A DNA stretch of 9,318 bases from a bacterium (GTDB lineage: Bacteria; Auribacterota; UBA3054; B51-G9): the NCBI GenBank assembly GCA_029933535.1, contig JAOZNZ010000098.1, forward strand, positions 1-9,318, written 5' to 3'. The notes below the pieces were generated by a model. That model did not search any database and had not been told where the DNA came from. It was given only the letters and a program-made list of their open reading frames with translations. The first letter of the stretch is position 1, and every line of letters starts with the position of its first letter. The position numbers were made by a program, and so were the translations under genes. Below are positions 1 through 4,734 of the stretch, piece by piece.

Positions 1-13
1 CTGGTTTGTTCAT
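1..13 (-). CDS. Possible first codons of the next Rnf operon gene (rnfE expected), cut by the window edge
   Basis: An ATG at position 13 reading leftwards gives M-N-K-P before the window ends. It lies 64 nt downstream of the rnfG stop on the same strand. In most Rnf operons rnfG is followed by rnfE, so this is where rnfE would start. Only four codons are visible and there is no clear Shine-Dalgarno sequence (AAATAAAG lies just upstream), so both the start and the identity are inferred from position. Confidence 0.3.
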
Positions 14-35
14 TTCTTTATTTTGGGTTTTCTTT

Positions 36-69
36 AGGTTAATTAGAAATTAGGTTAATTAGGTTAATT
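36..69. repeat. Short tandem repeat, AGGTTAATT x3
   Basis: The 9-mer AGGTTAATT occurs at 36-44, 52-60 and 61-69. The last two copies are directly tandem and a partial AGGTTA runs into the rnfG stop at 75-80. The array fills the spacer between rnfG and the next gene. It is one of four short tandem arrays with 9-10 bp units in non-coding stretches of this window. Confidence 0.75.
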
Positions 70-77
70 TCTCCAGG

Positions 78-722
78 TTACTTTTTCAATATTTCTTTCA
101 CGAAAGCTTCTGCAGGTTCGCGAACGGCTCTTGTAACGGCGCGGCTGGTAATAGTCGCGCCTGAAATTGATTCGATATATTCATCTGTTTTTTCTTTAAC
201 TACTTTCAACCCCGAGATAGGTTTATCGGAATATTGCGCCTGGAAGGCCGGAATTGGCGGTGGGCCGTCTTTTTTTTCTTCTTTTTTATTTGAAACTAAG
301 CTGCCGACTTTACTCCATATAGTTCCCGATGACGGCAGAGTGTCCACTTCAGCGCCAAGGCCGGGAGTTTCCGCCTGACTCAGGACTTTAATAGCTTTAA
401 CAGTTCCATCAGGAGTAATGCCTGTCAATACTTCAACGATTGATTGATAGCCCATCACGCCGTACCGCAGGACATATCCTATAGTTTTGCCGGAAGAATC
501 CATTGCATCATAATAGACAGCTTTTTTATCATGAACGTCAAAAGTTTTTTCATTGCTGAATTTTGTTGCGCCCGGGAAGGCGATTTTCTGTCCATTAGCA
601 AGAGCGGCTTTTTTTGATTCCGCGATGCGGTTTTCAGTTGCCGCGCTAACGCCGTGGAGTCCCAATCCGGCGACACCTGCGATGATGAATAATACGAGAG
701 CGTAATGGATAATGTTTTTCAT
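78..722 (-). CDS. rnfG: RnfG, FMN-bearing subunit of the Rnf ion-translocating ferredoxin:NAD+ oxidoreductase
   Basis: RnfG carries a covalently bound FMN and passes electrons through the membrane Rnf complex, which links ferredoxin oxidation and NAD+ reduction to ion pumping. The 214-residue protein has one N-terminal membrane anchor (about residues 5-27) followed by an extracytoplasmic domain. The conserved ETPGLG motif is at 118-123. The flavinylation motif SGAT-x-TS is at 187-193, with Thr190 as the expected ApbE-modified residue. The acidic residue usually found before this motif is Glu184 (E-S-I-S-G-A-T). A Lys/Glu/Pro-rich stretch at about 145-158 looks like an inserted flexible linker. 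The ATG at 722 lies one nucleotide after the toxin stop codon and has no visible Shine-Dalgarno sequence, so translation probably depends on coupling to the toxin gene. Membership of the RnfG/NqrC family is very likely; choosing Rnf over Nqr rests on the linked rnfD. Confidence 0.93.
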   Translation of the reverse strand: MKNIIHYALVLFIIAGVAGLGLHGVSAATENRIAESKKAALANGQKIAFPGATKFSNEKTFDVHDKKAVYYDAMDSSGKTIGYVLRYGVMGYQSIVEVLTGITPDGTVKAIKVLSQAETPGLGAEVDTLPSSGTIWSKVGSLVSNKKEEKKDGPPPIPAFQAQYSDKPISGLKVVKEKTDEYIESISGATITSRAVTRAVREPAEAFVKEILKK

Positions 723-723
723 A

Positions 724-1065
724 CTAGAATTTATTAGAAGTTAGTAACAAGAAAGAATTTTGTTTATCGTCAACAAAATTTTCTATTTCATTTTTATGTC
801 TTCGCAAAACATCTGCAATATGTTTTGTCGAGCAATTACCTAAGTTTACCCAGATAACCTTTGGTGGAAAACCGTAAGAGACACTCATCTGATAAAAATC
901 AGAATCTTTTGTTAAAATAACGTAATTTTCACGCTGTGCTAAATCCCAAATTTTCATGTCAGTCGAACTTTCCGAATCGAAATCTTTTACATGTTGCATT
1001 TCGGGAAATATGTCATGCAACATAAATTTCAAGTAATGTGAAAGATTTTGATCAAGCAATAACAT
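724..1065 (-). CDS. DUF5615 PIN-like toxin (Mut7-C-like ribonuclease) of a type II toxin-antitoxin pair
   Basis: This 113-residue protein matches the DUF5615 family, a compact PIN-like fold predicted to be an RNase toxin. Visible family marks are the N-terminal LLLDQNLS with acidic Asp5, the central D-x-x-I-W-x-x-A block, the strongly conserved VILTKDSDF (about residues 49-57) with its acidic pair, and PPKVIWVNLGNCST (about 67-80). The family is regularly paired with DUF433 antitoxins, and one lies directly upstream here: antitoxin stop, one nucleotide, toxin ATG. The gene has no Shine-Dalgarno sequence of its own and is probably coupled to the antitoxin. Its stop lies one nucleotide before the rnfG start, which places the TA pair inside the Rnf operon. 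All key acidic residues appear intact. RNase activity is inferred from the family. Confidence 0.87.
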   Translation of the reverse strand: MLLLDQNLSHYLKFMLHDIFPEMQHVKDFDSESSTDMKIWDLAQRENYVILTKDSDFYQMSVSYGFPPKVIWVNLGNCSTKHIADVLRRHKNEIENFVDDKQNSFLLLTSNKF

Positions 1066-1066
1066 A

Positions 1067-1291
1067 TTATGCAGGAATAGTAATTAACTTTCTTTCTCGT
1101 TCAGCTGCGAAAGCCAAGCATGCTCTAATATCAGTTTTTGTGAGTTCAGGAAAATCGTGAATAATTTCTTCTTCAGTCATTCCGGACGCAAGATATTCAA
1201 GAACATCATAAACTGTAATTCTAAGTCCTCGAACACAAGGTTTTCCTCCACGCTTATCAGATTCTATTGTTATATATTTTTGTAAATCCAT
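1067..1291 (-). CDS. DUF433 antitoxin (VapB-like, HTH-type)
   Basis: A 74-residue protein with the whole DUF433 signature: GKPCVRGLRITVYDVLEYLASGMTEEEI split over residues 16-43, then the FPELTKTDIRACLAFAAERE block (about 47-66). DUF433 proteins carry a small helix-turn-helix-like domain and act as antitoxins to PIN-like toxins, often with autoregulation of the pair. The gene follows rnfD after 18 nt, has its own Shine-Dalgarno (AAAGGTG, five nucleotides before the ATG) and precedes the toxin with a one-nucleotide gap. No separate promoter is visible in the 18-nt gap, so it is probably transcribed from the rnfD promoter unless a promoter lies inside rnfD. The family call is firm; neutralisation of the neighbour is inferred from arrangement. 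Confidence 0.9.
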   Translation of the reverse strand: MDLQKYITIESDKRGGKPCVRGLRITVYDVLEYLASGMTEEEIIHDFPELTKTDIRACLAFAAERERKLITIPA

Positions 1292-1296
1292 ATATT

Positions 1297-1303
1297 CACC
1301 TTT
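1297..1303 (-). promoter_or_regulatory. Ribosome binding site of the DUF433 antitoxin gene
   Basis: AAAGGTG on the minus strand, five nucleotides upstream of the ATG at 1291. Among the Rnf-operon genes in this window this is the only recognisable Shine-Dalgarno: rnfD, the toxin and rnfG lack one. Ribosomes entering here could therefore supply the antitoxin, the toxin and rnfG by coupling. Confidence 0.65.
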
Positions 1304-1309
1304 TATTTA

Positions 1310-2293
1310 TTATTTAGTTCCGAAGACTTTATTCGGAAAGTATCTGTCTATCATAGGCACAACCGCGTTCATAAGAAGAATAGAATACGATACGCCTTCG
1401 GGATAACCGCCATATCGGCGAATTACATAAGTAATAATTCCGCATCCGATTGCGAAAATAATTTGTCCTTTTTTAGCTATTGGACTTGTAACCATATCGG
1501 TAGCCATAAACCAGGCACCGATCATTGCTCCGCCGCTTAAGATTGCGAACAAACCATCCCCGCTGAACAGTGAAAAAGGTTTTGCCGGATCACCGCCGAG
1601 AACAAAAGTAAATAAAGCCAGAGTAACGAGGTAATAAACCGGGATATGCCAGGTGATAATTTTTTTATAAAGCATATAAATTCCACCGAGAAGAATCAAC
1701 AACGCGGAAGCTTCACCGATACACCCGCCGACATTGCCAATAAAAAGACCTTTATATAAAGCGAACTGACTTCCCCCGAATTGAGCAATAAGCGCGTCCA
1801 TTCCATGTTCTTTCAACATTCCGAGTGGAGTAGCTGTAGTCGTCGCGTCAACTTGAGCCGCTTTACCAACAATTGTCCATGTTGTCATATCTTTTGGATA
1901 AGCTGCGAGGAGAAATGCGCGACCGATAAGGGCGGGATTAAAGATATTAAAGCCGAGACCACCGAAGCAATGTTTAGCGATCGCCATCCCAACGAAGGTG
2001 CCGATAACAGGGATCCACCAATTAATTTCCGGTGGAATGTTGCAGCAGACGAGCATACCCATAACGACGGCGCTGCCGTCATTAACGGAGACCGTAACGC
2101 CGCGCATTTTTTGAATAACCGCTTCAGTAATTACAGCAGTAGCGATACAAGTAGCCATTAGCAAAACGGAATGCCATCCGAACACGAAAAAGCTGTAAAG
2201 GCAGGTTGGAGATAAAGCGATAACGACGCCCCACATAATTTTGGGGATAGAGTCGTCAGTTCTGATATGCGGAGCGGAAGAAGTAAAGAGCAT
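1310..2293 (-). CDS. rnfD: RnfD, integral membrane subunit of the Rnf complex
   Basis: RnfD is a polytopic inner-membrane subunit that carries covalent FMN and forms part of the ion/electron path of the Rnf complex. The 327-residue product has about nine hydrophobic segments. Family blocks are visible: NDGSAVVMGMLV (71-82), GGLGFNIFNPALIGRAFLL (111-129) and a MATDMVTSP block near residues 265-273. The flavinylation site is D-A-T-T-T-A-T-P-L at 149-157, with Thr155 (before Pro156) as the expected FMN-phosphoryl threonine. The C-terminal block with YGGYPEGVSYSILLMN is also typical. The length is normal for RnfD. rnfD opens the visible operon: the gene before it is a HlyD protein, not rnfC, and a good promoter lies upstream. 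The ATG at 2293 has no Shine-Dalgarno sequence. NqrB is the close alternative; the size and the TATPL motif favour RnfD. Confidence 0.95.
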   Translation of the reverse strand: MLFTSSAPHIRTDDSIPKIMWGVVIALSPTCLYSFFVFGWHSVLLMATCIATAVITEAVIQKMRGVTVSVNDGSAVVMGMLVCCNIPPEINWWIPVIGTFVGMAIAKHCFGGLGFNIFNPALIGRAFLLAAYPKDMTTWTIVGKAAQVDATTTATPLGMLKEHGMDALIAQFGGSQFALYKGLFIGNVGGCIGEASALLILLGGIYMLYKKIITWHIPVYYLVTLALFTFVLGGDPAKPFSLFSGDGLFAILSGGAMIGAWFMATDMVTSPIAKKGQIIFAIGCGIITYVIRRYGGYPEGVSYSILLMNAVVPMIDRYFPNKVFGTK

Positions 2294-2353
2294 ATATTTA
2301 ATATTTACATATAGTTAAATTATTATATAATTAAAAGTATATAAAGCATTGTA

Positions 2354-2382
2354 ATTATACACAATTTTAATTTTTGGGTCAA
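2354..2382 (-). promoter_or_regulatory. Predicted sigma70-type promoter for rnfD and the operon
   Basis: On the minus strand a -35 TTGACC (2377-2382) is separated by 17 bp from a perfect -10 TATAAT (2354-2359). Transcription would begin near 2347, giving a leader of roughly 50 nt before rnfD. A second TATAAT lies nearer the gene (2322-2327) but has no -35 at a normal spacing. A tandem 10-bp array begins 8 bp upstream of the -35, the same geometry as at the DUF3302 promoter. Confidence 0.65.
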
Positions 2383-2390
2383 ATGGCAGT

Positions 2391-2430
2391 CACGGACTAA
2401 CACGGACTAACACAGACTAACACAGACGAG
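2391..2430. repeat. 10-bp tandem array upstream of the rnfD promoter (four units)
   Basis: Four head-to-tail 10-bp units: CACGGACTAA, CACGGACTAA, CACAGACTAA, CACAGACGAG. The period is close to one DNA helical turn, so each unit shows the same face to a protein. The array lies between the hlyD-type gene and the rnfD promoter, with its edge 8 bp from the -35 box. A related array with the same register lies at 3898-3947. Confidence 0.9.
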
Positions 2431-2455
2431 TGCAATCGACAATTTTTGATGATTG
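2431..2455. repeat. 25-bp block distal to the rnfD array, shared with 3948-3972
   Basis: Immediately after the tandem array, this block matches 3948-3972 at 18 of 25 positions without gaps, including a common ATTTTTG core followed by TGATT. Together with the array and promoter it makes a duplicated module of about 100 bp. Confidence 0.6.
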
Positions 2456-2490
2456 TAGCATTTCAATTAATTTATAAAATTTGGACTAAT

Positions 2491-3453
2491 TTAATTTTCT
2501 TTTTCGTCAAAGCTGATAATATTCTGCCAACTGAACATATGCAGGAAGATTTCACGCAGATCGCCGAGGAATTTCAGATGTTCTGAATAAACGCATACAC
2601 CGAAAGCGCTTCCGCCCGGAATATAATATTGTGAGATATCATCTATCAATTCGATTTGGACGGGAATCCGTCCCGGAGGAAGTTTACCTGAAAAGCTGAT
2701 CATTTTCATTCCAATTGGCACCAACTGTCCTTCGGCGATATCGTCCCAGAGTTTTACAACTTTAGCTTTGAATGTTTTCCCCGGTACCGAGATAAAGATC
2801 ACTTCAGCTTCCGCGCCCACTTTGATATTTTGAGTTGCATTAGGTCTGAATGCTGCGATATAATATGGTTTTTCTTTGATTACATAAGTCATAAGCGATG
2901 ATATACGGAATGCTCCCGCCATAATCCCCTCGCGCACGCGGCTTTGAGTAACATGGCCGTCTGCAGGAGCCCGAATGGTAGTACTCTCCAGATTAAAGTT
3001 AGCTTTTATCAGTTGCGCTTTAATAGAGTCTATATCCGCTTGGTAACGCTCCAAATCATATCCTCTTCCGGCTTGCATTTTAATAAGTTTAGTTGTCTCT
3101 TTCAAACGTTTTTCTGCCAGTACCAACTCAGCCTTCAGCTGGTCAACCGTTGCTTGAAACGGAACAGGGTCGATTTGGAACAACGGGTCACCTTTTTTGA
3201 GAGGTTGGTTTGTTTTCACGAATACTTTGACCACCTTGCCCTTTACCTCGGCAGAGATGGGTGATGTTTGGAAATAGATTTTTGCATAGGGAGTATAAGG
3301 GTGAAAGTAGGCCATAGAAATATATATCCAAGCCATTAAGAAAGCGCCGCCAAGAGCAGTAGTTGTAACGCTCCATTTTGTAACGGGCAGGCGGAAGATT
3401 TTAAATGCGGCGATAGCGAGAGCGGCATATGTAAGCATCATAATAATATCCAC
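2491..3453 (-). CDS. HlyD-family membrane fusion protein (YibH/YiaV type)
   Basis: A periplasmic adaptor-type protein anchored in the inner membrane. Hydrophobic segments are at about residues 4-20 and 32-50. A biotinyl-lipoyl-like half follows (about 66-100, with V-K-G-K-V-V-K-V and L-K-K-G-D-P-L-F-Q-I-D), then an alpha-helical hairpin (about 100-156), the second lipoyl half (TIRAPADGHVTQ, 159-170) and a beta-barrel domain. At 320 residues it is shorter than I recall for E. coli YibH (nearly 380), mainly in the helical hairpin. The start is GTG at 3453, set by a strong AGGAGG seven nucleotides upstream that lies inside the end of the DUF3302 gene; the genes are two nucleotides apart. The gene order matches E. 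coli yibI-yibH and yiaW-yiaV. No transporter or outer-membrane channel gene is nearby, so the substrate is unknown. Confidence 0.88.
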   Translation of the reverse strand: MDIIMMLTYAALAIAAFKIFRLPVTKWSVTTTALGGAFLMAWIYISMAYFHPYTPYAKIYFQTSPISAEVKGKVVKVFVKTNQPLKKGDPLFQIDPVPFQATVDQLKAELVLAEKRLKETTKLIKMQAGRGYDLERYQADIDSIKAQLIKANFNLESTTIRAPADGHVTQSRVREGIMAGAFRISSLMTYVIKEKPYYIAAFRPNATQNIKVGAEAEVIFISVPGKTFKAKVVKLWDDIAEGQLVPIGMKMISFSGKLPPGRIPVQIELIDDISQYYIPGGSAFGVCVYSEHLKFLGDLREIFLHMFSWQNIISFDEKEN

Positions 3454-3455
3454 AA

Positions 3456-3818
3456 CTACACCTCCTTTTTTTTGTCAGATTTAACGAAGTGTTTATTTTT
3501 TGATTTATGGACAGCCTCAATAGCGATAATGCGATCATTTAAGCCATTGATTTTAGCTTGAAGTTTTTGGATTTCAGAAACTTTTTTAGCTTCTACTTCG
3601 GGTTTATAGTAGAAAGCCCATATCCATAGGAATGGCCACAAGACCTGTAATAAGAACAAGCTGACCCATGCAGCTGCTTCAATAGCATCAGCATGCGGAT
3701 GGTTACGCTTTTTAGCAATCGAGATAGGGATATCGTGAATAGCGACAATGCCGTAAACTATCAGCGTAATGACGGCAGTCCAGATACCCAGTGTTACCCA
3801 GTCAAAAGTTGTATACAT
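3456..3818 (-). CDS. DUF3302 inner-membrane protein (YibI/YiaW family)
   Basis: A 120-residue protein with two hydrophobic segments (about 8-28 and 48-70), a highly conserved middle with H-D-I-P-I-S-I-A-K-K-R-N-H-P-H-A-D-A-I (about 28-46), a WPFLWIWAF-Y-KPE block (about 61-75), and a C-terminal helix likely to form a coiled coil (about 80-105). These match E. coli YibI and YiaW closely as I remember them. The family has no assigned reaction; it is consistently paired with a HlyD-type fusion protein, as here, and is presumably a small membrane partner of it. The ATG at 3818 has an AGAGGAA ribosome site seven nucleotides upstream. This is the first gene of a two-gene operon with its own predicted promoter. 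Confidence 0.9.
   Translation of the reverse strand: MYTTFDWVTLGIWTAVITLIVYGIVAIHDIPISIAKKRNHPHADAIEAAAWVSLFLLQVLWPFLWIWAFYYKPEVEAKKVSEIQKLQAKINGLNDRIIAIEAVHKSKNKHFVKSDKKKEV
3461..3466 (-). promoter_or_regulatory. Strong Shine-Dalgarno that sets the GTG start of the HlyD-type gene
   Basis: A perfect AGGAGG on the minus strand, seven nucleotides before the GTG at 3453. It is embedded in the last codons of the DUF3302 gene (Lys-Lys-Glu-Val-stop), which suggests translational coupling. It is the best ribosome site in the window and implies the fusion protein is made in good amounts. Confidence 0.9.
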
Positions 3819-3825
3819 GGTTTTG

Positions 3826-3837
3826 TTCCTCTAGAGG
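3826..3837 (-). promoter_or_regulatory. Ribosome binding site of the DUF3302 gene within a small palindrome
   Basis: AGAGGAA (3826-3832 on the minus strand) lies seven nucleotides from the ATG. It overlaps the perfect 10-bp palindrome CCTCTAGAGG (3828-3837). The palindrome may be chance, but it overlaps the ribosome site and could be a binding site. Confidence 0.6.
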
Positions 3838-3860
3838 GATATTATATAAATATTGAAATA

Positions 3861-3889
3861 ATTATACATTTTTTATCAAAGATTGTAAA
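3861..3889 (-). promoter_or_regulatory. Predicted sigma70-type promoter for the DUF3302-hlyD operon
   Basis: On the minus strand a -35 TTTACA (3884-3889), a 17-bp spacer and a perfect -10 TATAAT (3861-3866). The expected start near 3854 gives a leader of about 35 nt. Another TATAAT at 3841-3846 lies closer to the gene without a good -35. The -10 region (TAATTATACA on the plus strand, 3859-3868) is identical to that at the rnfD promoter (2352-2361). Confidence 0.7.
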
Positions 3890-3897
3890 GTGTTTGT

Positions 3898-3947
3898 TTT
3901 GGACAGACACGGACTATCACAAACAGACACGGACTGACACGGACAGG
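3898..3947. repeat. 10-bp tandem array upstream of the DUF3302 promoter (four clear units plus one degenerate)
   Basis: Units in 10-bp register: TTTGGACAGA (degenerate, 3898-3907), CACGGACTAT, CACAAACAGA, CACGGACTGA, CACGGACAGG. The sequence relation to the array at 2391-2430 is obvious, and the register starts exactly 8 bp upstream of the -35 box, as in the other copy. Confidence 0.85.
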
Positions 3948-3972
3948 GTCAATTGGCTATTTTTGTTGATTT
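3948..3972. repeat. 25-bp block distal to the DUF3302 array, partner of 2431-2455
   Basis: It follows the array directly and aligns ungapped with 2431-2455 (18 of 25 identical; shared CAAT near its start and ATTTTTG core). It ends 17 bp before the folK stop codon. Confidence 0.6.
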
Positions 3973-3989
3973 TCCGGCTTGGAGGATTT

Positions 3990-4517
3990 TTAGCAGGGAG
4001 GAATTATTGAGAATGGCGGAGCGAAAAGATTAATTTTTTCTGAAGAGTTATTTTTGGCTTCGCTATAAAGTTCGTTAATATTTTTCCCTGTGACGGGATG
4101 AATTACTTCTCCGGCGATTTCTTTTAAAGGGGTCAGGACGAAAAGACGTTCAGACATTCGAGGATGAGGAAGGATAATATTTTCATCATTAGAGATTAAG
4201 TTACTGAATAAGAGAACATCAATATCAATAATTCTCGGGGCGTTTTTTACCGAGCGTTTTCGACCGATTTTTTTTTCGACATCGAGGATTATTTTTATAA
4301 GTTTGCCGGGTTCCAGTTCAGTTTCAATTCCGATTACGGCGTTAAGAAAAGCCGGAGAGTTGTTATTGCAATCTACCGGAGAGGTTTCATATACGGCTGA
4401 GCAGGCTGTAACGCGAATATTGCGAGAGTTTAATTCAGTGATTGCTGTAGCCAGATTATCCAATCTGCGATTGAGATTAGAGCCGAGGGAGAGGAATATA
4501 TTAGGCGATGAAGACAT
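3990..4517 (-). CDS. folK: 2-amino-4-hydroxy-6-hydroxymethyldihydropteridine pyrophosphokinase (HPPK)
   Basis: HPPK transfers pyrophosphate from ATP to 6-hydroxymethyl-7,8-dihydropterin in cytoplasmic folate synthesis. From the ATG at 4517 the protein has 175 residues, normal for the family. Visible marks are the N-terminal FLSLGSNL (8-15), YETSP (43-47) and FLNAV (57-61). The family signature K-N-A-P-R-I-I-D-I-D-V-L-L is at 91-103, with Asp98 and Asp100 as the Mg2+ ligands, followed by LPHPRM (116-121) and RLFVLTPL (124-131). The start is uncertain: the same frame stays open through a 9-bp tandem repeat to an ATG at 4535 and a TTG at 4553, which would add Met-Ser-Ile-Leu-Ser-Ile units. The 4517 ATG gives the usual short lead before the first strand, but no start has a good Shine-Dalgarno. 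folK follows dapL by about 200 nt, an unusual neighbour, and no folB or folP is seen. Confidence 0.92.
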   Translation of the reverse strand: MSSSPNIFLSLGSNLNRRLDNLATAITELNSRNIRVTACSAVYETSPVDCNNNSPAFLNAVIGIETELEPGKLIKIILDVEKKIGRKRSVKNAPRIIDIDVLLFSNLISNDENIILPHPRMSERLFVLTPLKEIAGEVIHPVTGKNINELYSEAKNNSSEKINLFAPPFSIIPPC

Positions 4518-4554
4518 AATGGACAAAATGGACATAATGGACAAAATGGACAAT
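4513..4554. repeat. 9-bp tandem repeat (ATGGACAWA) overlapping the folK start
   Basis: Units ATGGACAAA (4519-4527), ATGGACATA (4528-4536), ATGGACAAA (4537-4545), ATGGACAAT (4546-4554), plus a partial GACATA at 4513-4518. On the coding strand the 18-bp double unit reads Met-Ser-Ile-Leu-Ser-Ile in the folK frame, so copy-number change would add or remove in-frame starts rather than shift the frame. Confidence 0.88.
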
Positions 4555-4597
4555 TACATCATTCCGCCCTATTTGCCTGGCAATTAATTTACAATTT

Positions 4598-4631
4598 CAA
4601 GCATGCAAAATCACATTTATAAAAATGCTTG
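4598..4631. other. Inverted repeat between dapL and folK (7-bp arms)
   Basis: CAAGCAT (4598-4604) and ATGCTTG (4625-4631) are perfect inverted arms around a 20-nt loop. No T-run follows on the minus strand, so it is not a convincing terminator. Otherwise the 180 bp between dapL and folK hold only the hairpins listed here; I found no convincing promoter for folK. Confidence 0.35.
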
Positions 4632-4664
4632 GCAATAGATATGCCTACAAACATTTAGAAATTT

Positions 4665-4691
4665 AATTTGATTTTTTCTACAAATCAAATT
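4665..4691. other. AT-rich hairpin (10-bp stem) downstream of dapL
   Basis: AATTTGATTT (4665-4674) and AAATCAAATT (4682-4691) form a perfect 10-bp stem with a 7-nt loop. It is weak because it is nearly all A/T, but it sits directly after the GC-rich hairpin at 4698-4731. The pair could slow or end transcription from dapL. Confidence 0.4.
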
Positions 4692-4697
4692 TCCTCA

Positions 4698-4731
4698 GCC
4701 GTGCCTTTGTCTTATCAAAAATCGGCACGGC
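4698..4731 (-). terminator. GC-rich hairpin just after the dapL stop, possible terminator
   Basis: GCCGTGCC (4698-4705) and GGCACGGC (4724-4731) make a perfect 8-bp GC-rich stem whose base is three nucleotides past the dapL stop codon. The loop can pair further (TTTG with CAAA). No real T-tract follows on the minus strand, so it may be a 3'-end stabilising hairpin or a partial terminator that lets folK be co-transcribed. Confidence 0.5.
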
Positions 4732-4734
4732 AAT

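Noticed and set aside
1781..2161. A 126-codon plus-strand frame opposite rnfD
   Set aside because: It lies wholly within the well-conserved rnfD frame on the other strand. Its translation has no hydrophobic, catalytic or family pattern.
2322..2330. Gene-proximal TATAAT boxes at 2322-2327 and 3841-3846 as the main -10 elements
   Set aside because: No acceptable -35 hexamer lies 16-18 bp upstream of either, while the more distal TATAAT boxes both have one at exactly 17 bp.
2391..3947. The 10-bp arrays as a CRISPR-like array
   Set aside because: Units are contiguous, only 10 bp long and lack spacers. No cas gene is present.
4598..4691. The inverted repeats between dapL and folK as an intrinsic terminator
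   Set aside because: Neither stem is followed by a T-run on the minus strand and one is almost all A/T. I list them only as hairpins, and read-through to folK remains possible.
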